Positions 1 to 7,288 of a stretch of DNA of 29,351 bases are shown here, piece after piece. The stretch's first letter is position 1. Every line of letters starts with the position of its first letter. The notes under the pieces were generated by a model. The model did not search any database. It was given only the letters and a program-made list of their open reading frames with translations, and had not been told where the DNA came from. Position numbers and translations under genes: made by a program. Source of the DNA: CAMFTQ01 sp051881615 (GTDB lineage: Bacteria; Bacillota; Clostridia; Oscillospirales; Acutalibacteraceae); the NCBI GenBank assembly GCA_051881615.1, contig JBJEQF010000031.1:1-29351 (forward strand). Direction: 5' to 3'.

Positions 1-578
1 CCGTAATTAACTACGCAATATCGTTAGGACTTGACCATATCGGCGAAAACAGGGTTCAGGAGCTTTTGTCAAAGTATGACAGCTACGACCTTAAAAGCTG
101 CTCGCTTCAATTTATCGGACATCTGCAAACAAACAAGGTAAGGCAGCTTGTCGGCAAGGTAGATTTAATTCAGTCTGTCGATTCATTAAAGCTCGCAAAT
201 GAAATCGCAAGGCAGTCAACAGCAAGAAACATTACAACGGATATTCTTGTTGAAATAAACGTAGGAAAAGAAGAGGGCAAAAGCGGAGTTGCTCCCGAGC
301 AGGCTGAGGAATTATTATTCCAATTATGCAAAATAGAGGGAATTTCGGTAAAAGGACTGATGTCTATACCGCCTATTTGTGAAAATACACAGAAAATTTG
401 CAAATATTTTGATAAAATGCGTAATCTGTTCCTTGACATAAAGAGCAAAAATATAGATAATATATCTATGGATATTCTTTCAATGGGAATGTCGTCTGAT
501 TATCAGGAGGCAATTTCACAGGGCGCAACTATGGTGCGCATAGGTTCGCTCCTTTTCGGAGAAAGAATTTATAAGTAA
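1..578 (+). CDS. yggS: YggS/YlmE-family PLP-binding homeostasis protein (5' end outside window)
   Basis: Only the 3' part is present. The reading frame is open from base 3, so the gene starts upstream of the window, and the TTG at 66 is an internal codon. About 191 residues are visible. Family signatures are GENRVQE near the left edge, FIGHLQTNK, LVEINVGKEEGKSG, GLMSIPP and the C-terminal SMGMSSDYQEAI...GATMVRIGSLLFG, where the PLP phosphate-binding region lies. The family is a single-domain TIM-barrel PLP protein with no known catalytic reaction that buffers PLP and affects amino-acid and keto-acid pools. It is the usual first gene of the ylm cell-division cluster, and sepF follows after 33 bases. 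The PLP-lysine lies upstream of the window, so integrity cannot be fully judged. Confidence 0.93.
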   Translation, partial: VINYAISLGLDHIGENRVQELLSKYDSYDLKSCSLQFIGHLQTNKVRQLVGKVDLIQSVDSLKLANEIARQSTARNITTDILVEINVGKEEGKSGVAPEQAEELLFQLCKIEGISVKGLMSIPPICENTQKICKYFDKMRNLFLDIKSKNIDNISMDILSMGMSSDYQEAISQGATMVRIGSLLFGERIYK

Positions 579-611
579 GTAAATTTATATTTATAATTTG
601 GAGGATTTAAT

Positions 612-1082
612 ATGGCAAGCTTTGTAGAAAAATTTAAGCGTTACTGGGATGCACCCGACGAAGAAAACGAGTATGATGAGTACGGCTATACTGACGAGGA
701 AGAGCAGGATTATGACGAGCCTGTGCAGCAGCCGGTTCAGAGAGAAAGAGAAAGATACGACTCTTCAAGCAGAAACAAGGTTGTAAACATCAGCGCAACT
801 GCTAAGCTTCAGGTTGTTCTTTTCAAGCCTGAACGCTTCGGCGAGGAAACAAGAGCTATCGCTGACGAGCTTATGAAAACTCACACAGTTGTCCTTAATC
901 TCGAAGATACTAACCGTGATATGTCAAGACGTATCATTGACTTTTTAAGCGGCGTGGCTTATGCAAACCACGGCAAAATCAAAAAGGTTGCTACAAACAC
1001 ATTTATCATTATACCTAACAACGTTGACTTAACAGGCGACGATTTACTTGACGAGCTTGAAAACAATGGTGTGTACTTCTAA
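612..1082 (+). CDS. sepF: SepF cell-division protein
   Basis: SepF is a cytoplasmic protein that bundles FtsZ filaments and tethers the Z-ring to the membrane. This 156-residue protein has the family layout: a short amphipathic N-terminus (MASFVEKFKRYW) that would act as membrane anchor, an acidic low-complexity linker at about 15-55, and a C-terminal SepF domain at about 60-150 with VVLNLEDTNRDMSRRIIDFL and a GKIKKVATNTFIIIP strand pattern. A GGAGG site eight bases before the ATG supports the start. It sits between yggS and ylmH, as in other Firmicutes. The ylmG gene that usually follows sepF is not in the 33-base gap to ylmH. Confidence 0.96.
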   Translation: MASFVEKFKRYWDAPDEENEYDEYGYTDEEEQDYDEPVQQPVQRERERYDSSSRNKVVNISATAKLQVVLFKPERFGEETRAIADELMKTHTVVLNLEDTNRDMSRRIIDFLSGVAYANHGKIKKVATNTFIIIPNNVDLTGDDLLDELENNGVYF

Positions 1083-1115
1083 TATTATCGGTTATCATAT
1101 CAGGGTGAATGACTA

Positions 1116-1850
1116 TTGTTAAAGGCGAAAATAACAGATGCGGTTAATTTGTGTCAGCTAAGGCAAAGGCCTTTCTTCATAGGCTTCTTATCAGAGGAAG
1201 AAGCAAGCACCGCTTTGTCGGTACTAAAGGCTCTCAATTTTGAAAATTTTATGCTTTTTGGCGGCTATGACGGCGCAGTGCGTCTGTGCCTTGGGACTTT
1301 CCCTGACGGTATTGCTCCCGATTTTAATGCATTTCCTATCAAAGCTATTGAATTTAGCTGCAGCTCACAATACAGAACGCTTACACACAGAGATTATTTA
1401 GGTGCTGTTATGTCCTGCGGAGTAAGCCGCGAAACGATTGGGGATATACTTGTTGAAGACGGCAGATGCGTTGTCTTTTGCCGTGATACCGTTTCTGATT
1501 ATCTTAGGGAGCAAATTACAAAGGTAGGCAGCGTAGGCGTAACAGTTAACACAGCCGACGTAAATAATTTGCCAGAGGTAAAAGAGCCTTGTCAGATTAT
1601 TATAACAATATCTTCAATGAGGATAGATGTAATTGTCGCTTCGCTTGCAAACCTCAGCCGTGAAAACGCTGCAAAAGCAATAGCACAGGGGTTGGTATTT
1701 TTAAACGGAATACAGGCAACCTCTCAGAGCGTTAAGCTCAAGGACGGCGACAAGGTAGTAATAAGAAAAAAGGGAAAGTATGTTATTGACAACATAACAG
1801 GCACCACAAAAAAAGGAAAACTCAGAGTTTCTGTAAATCATTTCAGATAA
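1116..1850 (+). CDS. ylmH: YlmH-family S4-domain RNA-binding protein
   Basis: This 244-residue protein has the YlmH architecture: an N-terminal alpha/beta region (about 15-90, with RPFFIGFLSEEEA and GGYDGAVRLCLG), a middle domain with LGAVMSCGVSRETIGDILV, and a C-terminal S4 RNA-binding domain from about 170 (MRIDVIVASLANLSRENAAK, GLVFLNG, VKLKDGDKVVIRKKGK). YlmH homologues associate with the ribosome and with peptidyl-tRNA on stalled 50S subunits, which is the likely job here. The start is TTG at 1116 because AGGGTGA lies seven bases upstream; the nearby ATG at 1109 is in another frame. The next gene, divIVA, follows almost immediately, with its ribosome site overlapping the ylmH stop. Confidence 0.92.
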   Translation: MLKAKITDAVNLCQLRQRPFFIGFLSEEEASTALSVLKALNFENFMLFGGYDGAVRLCLGTFPDGIAPDFNAFPIKAIEFSCSSQYRTLTHRDYLGAVMSCGVSRETIGDILVEDGRCVVFCRDTVSDYLREQITKVGSVGVTVNTADVNNLPEVKEPCQIIITISSMRIDVIVASLANLSRENAAKAIAQGLVFLNGIQATSQSVKLKDGDKVVIRKKGKYVIDNITGTTKKGKLRVSVNHFR

Positions 1851-1862
1851 GGAGTGTGCAAT

Positions 1863-2585
1863 ATGCTTACAGTAGATGAAATTAAAAATATCAGCTTTAA
1901 AAAGTCTAACATCAGAGGTTATGCTCACGAAGAGGTTGACGCCTTTATCGATGAGGTAATCGAAACTGTTGAACAGCTGAGAAAAGACAAGGCTGATTTA
2001 ATCAGAAAAATGGATATCCTTGCTAAAAGAGTTGAGCAATACAGAGCTGACGAGGAAACAGTCAGAAATGCTTTGCTTTCATCACAAAGAGTTGCAGACG
2101 CAGCAATAAGAGATGCAAAGGCAAAGGCAGAAAAGATAATCACTGACGCTAACGAGGAAGCAACTGCTATTATCGAAAGTGCAAATGCAGTAGCAGCTAT
2201 GCAGAAAGAAAATTACACGGCTCTTCTTGCAGATGCAGTAAAGTTAAAGGAAGAGCTTTTGTATGTTTACAAAAAGCACATTTCTATCATTGAGGAGCTT
2301 CCCGGTGAAGCTGACCTTGATGCAAAAAAAGCAGAGGTTGACAAGAAGTACCCGACAATAAAGCAAAGCGTTAAAGAGAAAGAAGTTGCCGAAGAAATTT
2401 CCTCGGCTTCAGTCAATGCTGCACCGCAGGAAACTGCCTCAACAGATACTATAGTTTATGATGTTCCTTCAAGAAAGCTTGAGGACAATGAAAACTTTGA
2501 TGTTGAGCAAAAGAAACCTGCAAAGAAAAACAGCAAGTTTGACAATCTTAAATTTGGTGCTGATTATAAAATCGACAACGAATAA
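1863..2585 (+). CDS. divIVA: DivIVA-family cell pole/septum coiled-coil protein
   Basis: DivIVA proteins bind negatively curved membrane at septa and poles and recruit division or growth proteins. The 240-residue product begins with the membrane-binding signature (MLTVDEIKNISFKKSNIRGY followed by EEVDAFIDEVIE), continues as a long heptad-rich coiled coil (about 35-110, rich in K/E/A), and ends in a variable, charged tail with little predicted structure. The ATG at 1863 was chosen over the in-frame GTG at 1854 because AAGGAG (1849-1854) is correctly spaced before it and the family N-terminus starts there. It is followed by ileS after 37 bases with no terminator, so the two are probably co-transcribed. 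Confidence 0.95.
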   Translation: MLTVDEIKNISFKKSNIRGYAHEEVDAFIDEVIETVEQLRKDKADLIRKMDILAKRVEQYRADEETVRNALLSSQRVADAAIRDAKAKAEKIITDANEEATAIIESANAVAAMQKENYTALLADAVKLKEELLYVYKKHISIIEELPGEADLDAKKAEVDKKYPTIKQSVKEKEVAEEISSASVNAAPQETASTDTIVYDVPSRKLEDNENFDVEQKKPAKKNSKFDNLKFGADYKIDNE

Positions 2586-2622
2586 TATACATAATAATTT
2601 ATAGTTAATGGAGAGAAAAGAG

Positions 2623-5394
2623 ATGTCTCAGGATTACAATGCAACACTGAATCTTCCAAAAACCGACTTTCCTATGCGGGCAGGCTTACCTAAAAGCGAG
2701 CCTAACGTGTTAAAGTTTTGGGAAGAAAATAAAGTATATGACAAGCTTATGGAGAAAAACGAAGGCAAGCCATTGTTTATTCTTCACGATGGCCCTCCGT
2801 ATGCAAACGGCAATATCCACTTAGGCCACGCATTAAATAAGATTTTAAAGGATTTTATTGTCAGACAGAAAAATATGGCAGGATACAAAGCTCCTTTTGT
2901 TCCGGGTTGGGATACACACGGCCTGCCGACCGAGCTTAAAGCAAGACAAAAAGCAGGTGTTGGCAGCTCGGCAGATATTTCTATTGTTGAGCTTCGTAAA
3001 ATGTGCGAGGATTTCGTCAACGGATATATCAACGACCAGCGTGACCAGTTCAAAAGATTAGGCATAATTGGCGAGTGGGATAACCCGTATATCACATTAC
3101 AGCACGAATTTGAGGCTGAACAAATCAGAGTTTTTGCCGATATGGCTTCAAAGGGATATATCTACAAGGGTCTTAAGCCTGTTTATTGGTGTCCTGAGTG
3201 TAAGACTGCTCTTGCAGAGGCTGAAATTGAATACGCAGAGGATCCCTGTCACTCAATTTATGTAAAGTTCCCTGTAACAGACGATAAGGGCGTATTCTCG
3301 GCTATTGGTATTGACCCTGCAAAGGTTAAGTTTGTTATATGGACAACAACTACCTGGACATTACCTGCAAATGTTGCAATTTGTGTAGGACCGAGATATG
3401 AGTATTCTGTTATCAAAACAGGTGACGAATATTTGGTAATGGCAAGCGAGCTTTATAAATCTGCCCTTGAGGTTGCAGAGATTTCTGACTATGAGGTTAT
3501 TGCAACGGTTAAAGGCAGTGAGCTTGAATACATCAAAACTGCACATCCTTTCCTCGACAGAGAATCTCTTGTTATTGTCGGCGACCATGTAACGCTTGAA
3601 AGCGGTACAGGCTGTGTTCACACAGCTCCGGGACACGGTGTTGACGACTTTAATGTTTGTCAGAATTACCCCGAAATTCCTACAATTTGTCCTGTTGACT
3701 CAAACGGTGTTCTAACCGATGAGGCAGGTCAGTTTGCAGGACTTACAACAGATGAGGCAAACAAGAAAATTGCTGTATATCTTGATGAGAACGGCTATCT
3801 CTTTGCACTTAAAAAGATTGTCCACCAGTATCCGCACTGCTGGAGATGCAAAACACCGATTTTATTCAGAGCTACAGACCAATGGTTCTGCTCTGTAGAT
3901 GATTTCAAGGACGCAGCCGTTGACGCTATCAACACAGTACAGTGGATTCCTGCTTGGGGTAAAGACAGAATTACATCAATGGTTCGTGAAAGAAAGGACT
4001 GGTGTATTTCTCGTCAGAGAAAATGGGGTGTACCTATTCCGATTTTCTTCTGTAAAGAATGTGGCGAAGCTCATATAGACAGAGAAGCAATGTTGGCTGT
4101 TGCTGATTTATTTGAAAAAGAAGGTTCAAATGCCTGGTATAGCTACACAGCCAAAGAGATTTTGCCTGAGGGTACAAAGTGTAAAAAGTGTGGCTGCACA
4201 GAGTTTGAAAAAGAAAAGGATATTATGGATGTATGGTTCGACAGCGGTTCGTCCCATGCAGCCGTAATGAAAAAGCGTGACAACCTTACATTCCCTGCCG
4301 ACCTTTATCTTGAGGGTAACGACCAGTACAGAGGCTGGTTCCAGTCATCGCTCCTTACATCAGTTGCAACACAAGGAGTAGCACCGTACAAGGCTGTACT
4401 CACTCACGGAATGATTCTCGATGAAGAAAAGAGAAAGATGAGTAAATCCCTCGGAAACGGTATCAGTCCTCAGGATGTAACAAATCAGTACGGCGCAGAT
4501 GTGTTAAGACTTTGGGTAGCGTCAACCGATTACCAGTCAGACGTTCATATTTCAAATGATATTTTAAAGCAGATTTCCGAGTCCTACAGAAAAATCAGAA
4601 ATACTGCAAGATATATTTTAGGTAACATCAGCGACTTTAACCCTGATACAGATTCCGTTTCTCTTGACAAGCTCTTACCGATTGACAAGTGGGCGTTGAT
4701 GAAACTTAACAATCTTATCGCTAAGGTTAAAAACGGCTACGATTCATATGAATTCCATCAGGTTTACCACAGCATCCACAACTTCTGTGTTGTTGATATG
4801 TCAAACTTTTACCTTGATGTTTTAAAGGACAGACTTTATACAGAAAAGCCTGACAGCGAAAAGCGTCGTGCAGCACAAACTGCCATTTATATCATACTTG
4901 ATGCTATGACAAGAATGCTTGCGCCTATCCTTGCATATACATCTGACGAAATTTGGAAATTTATGCCACATTGTTCAAAGGACGACAAGGAATGCGTTCT
5001 CTTTAATGATATGCCCTGCGAGGTTGAGCTTGATGTTAATGAAGAGTTTATCGCATCGTGGGATAAGATTCACGAGCTGCGTGACGATGTTAAAAAATCA
5101 CTCGAAACTCTTATCAAGGATAAAACAATCCGAAGTTCACTTGAAGCTAAGGTTATATTAAACTGCGGCGGCGAAGCCTACGACTTCATCAAATCTGTTG
5201 AAAACGAGCTTGCAACTGCATTTATCGTTTCTCAGGTTGAGGTTGTAAAGTCTGAGGACAGCGAGCTTAATATTTCTGTAGAAAAGGCAGAGGGTGAAAA
5301 GTGCGAGCGCTGCTGGAGCTTCAGCAATTCAGTAGGCGAATGTGCAGAGCATCCCACACTTTGCCACAGATGTGCTGAAATTTTAAAATCTTAA
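2623..5394 (+). CDS. ileS: Isoleucyl-tRNA synthetase
   Basis: This cytoplasmic enzyme charges tRNA-Ile with isoleucine using ATP. The 923-residue class-I synthetase carries the HIGH-type motif HLGH at about residues 66-69, the KMSKS motif at 605-609, a WTTTTWTLPAN stretch and GTGCVHTAPGHG of the editing (CP1) domain, CxxC pairs in the insert domain (YWCPECK, CKKCGC), and the C-terminal zinc finger KCERCW...CHRC typical of the bacterial long form. The ATG at 2623 is preferred over the in-frame ATG at 2608: GGAGAG at 2610-2615 serves the former and overlaps the latter. Only 37 bases separate it from divIVA, with no room for a T-box, so expression should come from the upstream operon. Confidence 0.98.
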   Translation: MSQDYNATLNLPKTDFPMRAGLPKSEPNVLKFWEENKVYDKLMEKNEGKPLFILHDGPPYANGNIHLGHALNKILKDFIVRQKNMAGYKAPFVPGWDTHGLPTELKARQKAGVGSSADISIVELRKMCEDFVNGYINDQRDQFKRLGIIGEWDNPYITLQHEFEAEQIRVFADMASKGYIYKGLKPVYWCPECKTALAEAEIEYAEDPCHSIYVKFPVTDDKGVFSAIGIDPAKVKFVIWTTTTWTLPANVAICVGPRYEYSVIKTGDEYLVMASELYKSALEVAEISDYEVIATVKGSELEYIKTAHPFLDRESLVIVGDHVTLESGTGCVHTAPGHGVDDFNVCQNYPEIPTICPVDSNGVLTDEAGQFAGLTTDEANKKIAVYLDENGYLFALKKIVHQYPHCWRCKTPILFRATDQWFCSVDDFKDAAVDAINTVQWIPAWGKDRITSMVRERKDWCISRQRKWGVPIPIFFCKECGEAHIDREAMLAVADLFEKEGSNAWYSYTAKEILPEGTKCKKCGCTEFEKEKDIMDVWFDSGSSHAAVMKKRDNLTFPADLYLEGNDQYRGWFQSSLLTSVATQGVAPYKAVLTHGMILDEEKRKMSKSLGNGISPQDVTNQYGADVLRLWVASTDYQSDVHISNDILKQISESYRKIRNTARYILGNISDFNPDTDSVSLDKLLPIDKWALMKLNNLIAKVKNGYDSYEFHQVYHSIHNFCVVDMSNFYLDVLKDRLYTEKPDSEKRRAAQTAIYIILDAMTRMLAPILAYTSDEIWKFMPHCSKDDKECVLFNDMPCEVELDVNEEFIASWDKIHELRDDVKKSLETLIKDKTIRSSLEAKVILNCGGEAYDFIKSVENELATAFIVSQVEVVKSEDSELNISVEKAEGEKCERCWSFSNSVGECAEHPTLCHRCAEILKS

Positions 5395-5404
5395 TAAATA
5401 ATAT

Positions 5405-5433
5405 AATCGGTGTGTCTTTTTGATGCACCGATT
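5405..5433 (+). other. Hairpin at the ileS-lspA junction without a U-tract
   Basis: A 12-bp stem (arms AATCGGTGTGTC and GATGCACCGATT, two wobble pairs) closes a TTTTT loop. It begins ten bases after the ileS stop and ends about 20 bases before the lspA ATG. No run of T follows, so it is not a standard terminator. It may protect or process the mRNA, or slow readthrough into lspA. It covers the alternative TTG at 5420, another reason to place the lspA start further down. Confidence 0.55.
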
Positions 5434-5452
5434 TGTGTATAGAGGTGTTTGT

Positions 5453-5923
5453 ATGGCTTTAATAGCACTGCTTGTCAGCGCATTAGTCGCTGTTATAGAT
5501 CAGGTAATCAAATATTTTGTATCAGCACATTTGCCGACTGCCGGAAATGTAGAGGTTATTCCGAATTTTTTATCGCTGACTTATCTTGAAAACAGGGGAG
5601 TAGCGTTCGGAATGTTTTCTGATATGCGTTGGTTTTTTATCATTATCACTTCGATTGTAATCGTGCTTTTGGTGTATATTATTTCTACACGAAAAATTAA
5701 CAGCAAGCTGTTTTTGTTCGGTTCAGCACTTGTCGTAGGCGGCGGAATCGGAAACTTAATTGACAGAGTATTCTTAGGCTATGTTGTAGATTATTTACAG
5801 CTTTCGTTCTTTCCGCCTGTATGCAATTTTGCCGACTACTGCGTGACAGTCGGCACAGTTATGATTGTAGTTTATCTTCTGTTTTTCTCTGATAAACTAA
5901 AGATTACTAAAGCAGAAAATTAA
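5453..5923 (+). CDS. lspA: Lipoprotein signal peptidase (signal peptidase II)
   Basis: LspA is an integral-membrane aspartyl protease that removes signal peptides from diacylglyceryl-modified prolipoproteins. The 156-residue product has four hydrophobic segments and the family motifs DQVIKYFV (about 16-23), NRGVAFGMF (47-55), GGIGNLIDR with VVDYL (97-115) and FADYCVTVG (126-134). The catalytic aspartates are D113 and D128. Usual family length is about 150-170. The ATG at 5453 is preceded by AGAGGTG and gives the normal short cytoplasmic N-terminus; an in-frame TTG at 5420 would add 11 residues from inside a hairpin. Likely clients in this window are the lipoproteins at 9674 and 16178. Confidence 0.96.
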   Translation: MALIALLVSALVAVIDQVIKYFVSAHLPTAGNVEVIPNFLSLTYLENRGVAFGMFSDMRWFFIIITSIVIVLLVYIISTRKINSKLFLFGSALVVGGGIGNLIDRVFLGYVVDYLQLSFFPPVCNFADYCVTVGTVMIVVYLLFFSDKLKITKAEN

Positions 5924-5939
5924 AATAAGGAAATTTAAA

Positions 5940-6857
5940 ATGACTAACATTACCCTTACTGTATCTGACGAACACAGCGGCGATCGGCTTGATAAATTTT
6001 TATCGGACAGCTGTGCTGATTTAACAAGAAACGCCGCTGTAAATTTAATTGAAAAAAGCCTTGTCACAGTAAACGGCAAGGCTCAGAGCAAAAAGTACAA
6101 GCTGAGTACAGGCGATATTATTTCCTTGGAAATACCCGAGCCTGTAGAGTACGAGGCACAGCCTGAAAACATACCTCTTGACATAGTTTACGAGGATAGC
6201 GATTTGCTTGTTGTAAACAAACCAAAGGGTATGGTAGTACATCCGGCACCGGGCAACTACAGCGGTACTCTTGTCAATGCGCTTTTGTATCATTGTAAAG
6301 ACAGCCTTTCAGGGATAAACGGAGTTTTACGTCCGGGAATTGTGCATAGAATTGACAAGGACACAAGCGGCTTGCTTATTGTTGCAAAAAATGATTTTGC
6401 ACATCAGAGCCTTGCTTTACAGATAAAGGAGCACAGCTTTACACGTGAATACGAGGCTGTAGTTGTCGGCAATATCAAAGAAGATAACGGCACTGTGGAC
6501 GCTCCTATCGGCAGACATCATACCGACAGAAAAAAGATGACTGTAACAGAAAAAAATTCACGCAACGCAACAACTCACTACAGCGTGATTAACCGCTACA
6601 GCGGCTATACGCATATTCGCTGTGTACTTGAAACAGGTAGAACGCATCAGATAAGAGTTCATATGGCTTACATCGGTCACCCCGTTGCAGGCGATACTGT
6701 TTACGGCAATAAAAAAGGTGATAAACGCTTAAACGGTCAGTGCCTTCACGCAAAAAAAATAGGATTTATCCACCCAAGATCGCAAAAGTATCTTGAGTTT
6801 GATTCAAATCTGCCCGACTATTTTTGTAATTTTCTGTCATATCTACAGAATTCATAA
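5940..6857 (+). CDS. rluD: RluD-family pseudouridine synthase (YlyB-like)
   Basis: The 305-residue protein isomerises uridine to pseudouridine in RNA, probably 23S rRNA. It has an N-terminal S4 RNA-binding domain (about 14-70, DRLDKFLS...VTVNGKAQSKKY) and an RluA/RluD catalytic domain (about 85-300) with the catalytic-Asp motif HRIDKDTSGL (D139), VVNKPKGMVVHPA, and RTHQIRVHMAYIGHPVAGD. AAGGAAA precedes the ATG. It is the last gene of the division-cluster operon, as ylyB is in Bacillus, and a terminator follows at once. The exact target uridines cannot be read from sequence. Confidence 0.94.
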   Translation: MTNITLTVSDEHSGDRLDKFLSDSCADLTRNAAVNLIEKSLVTVNGKAQSKKYKLSTGDIISLEIPEPVEYEAQPENIPLDIVYEDSDLLVVNKPKGMVVHPAPGNYSGTLVNALLYHCKDSLSGINGVLRPGIVHRIDKDTSGLLIVAKNDFAHQSLALQIKEHSFTREYEAVVVGNIKEDNGTVDAPIGRHHTDRKKMTVTEKNSRNATTHYSVINRYSGYTHIRCVLETGRTHQIRVHMAYIGHPVAGDTVYGNKKGDKRLNGQCLHAKKIGFIHPRSQKYLEFDSNLPDYFCNFLSYLQNS

Positions 6858-6859
6858 AT

Positions 6860-6906
6860 TCTCAAGGTGAATCTCACAGTTAAATTCACCTTGAGATTTT
6901 TCTTTT
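6860..6906 (+). terminator. Intrinsic terminator after rluD
   Basis: Arms TCTCAAGGTGAAT (6860-6872) and ATTCACCTTGAGA (6884-6896) pair perfectly over 13 bp, enclosing an 11-base loop, followed by TTTTTCTTTT. This ends the yggS-rluD transcription unit and separates it from feoAB. Confidence 0.93.
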
Positions 6907-6944
6907 CCAAAGTATTAAAAATAAATAAAACTGACACAATATGC

Positions 6945-6973
6945 TTGACAAATAGAGCCAAAGTGTGTAAAAT
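6945..6973 (+). promoter_or_regulatory. Sigma-A-type promoter of feoAB
   Basis: TTGACA at 6945-6950 and TAAAAT at 6968-6973 are separated by exactly 17 bases. Transcription would start near 6980, inside the palindrome at 6976-6993, about 40 bases before feoA. Confidence 0.85.
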
Positions 6974-6975
6974 AC

Positions 6976-6993
6976 AGTTAGCAGAGGCTAACT
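6976..6993 (+). promoter_or_regulatory. DtxR/IdeR-like operator palindrome over the feoAB start site
   Basis: AGTTAGC-AGAG-GCTAACT is a perfect 7-bp inverted repeat with a four-base centre, starting three bases after the -10 box. TTAGC...GCTAA half-sites resemble iron boxes of DtxR-family repressors, and the place, overlapping the start site, suits iron-dependent repression. The regulator gene is not in the window, and the assignment is by resemblance only. The same bases could also form an RNA hairpin. Confidence 0.6.
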
Positions 6994-7021
6994 TACAAAT
7001 TATAAATTTTCGGAGGAGTAT

Positions 7022-7270
7022 ATGAAAACGGTAGACGAGCTTAAAATAGGCGAGCAGGGGACAGTACAATCAATAGGCTGCAGCGGTGCTTTGCGCAGAA
7101 GAATTATAGATATGGGCATAACTCCGGGCGCTGTGATAATAAAAAGAAAAACAGCTCCCTTTGGCGATCCGATAGAAATAAATGTCAGAGGCTATGAGCT
7201 TAGCATCAGGCGAAACGAGGCTAAGGAAATTTTTATTGACGACATAAAAAAGGCTGAATTTTTAGTTTAA
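7022..7270 (+). CDS. feoA: FeoA-family ferrous iron transport accessory protein
   Basis: This 82-residue cytoplasmic SH3-like protein works with FeoB in Fe(II) uptake. The fold pattern is visible: LKIGEQGTVQSIGC, RRRIIDMGITPGAVI, APFGDPIEINVRGYELSIRRNEA. Length matches the family (75-85). GGAGGAG lies four bases before the ATG. It is the first gene behind the promoter and putative iron-repressor site, and feoB starts 18 bases after its stop. Confidence 0.95.
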   Translation: MKTVDELKIGEQGTVQSIGCSGALRRRIIDMGITPGAVIIKRKTAPFGDPIEINVRGYELSIRRNEAKEIFIDDIKKAEFLV

Positions 7271-7288
7271 TAACAGGAGGTGACAGCT

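Noticed and set aside
2586..2622. Possible T-box leader for ileS
   Set aside because: The gap from divIVA is only 37 bases, with no room for a T-box stem or terminator.
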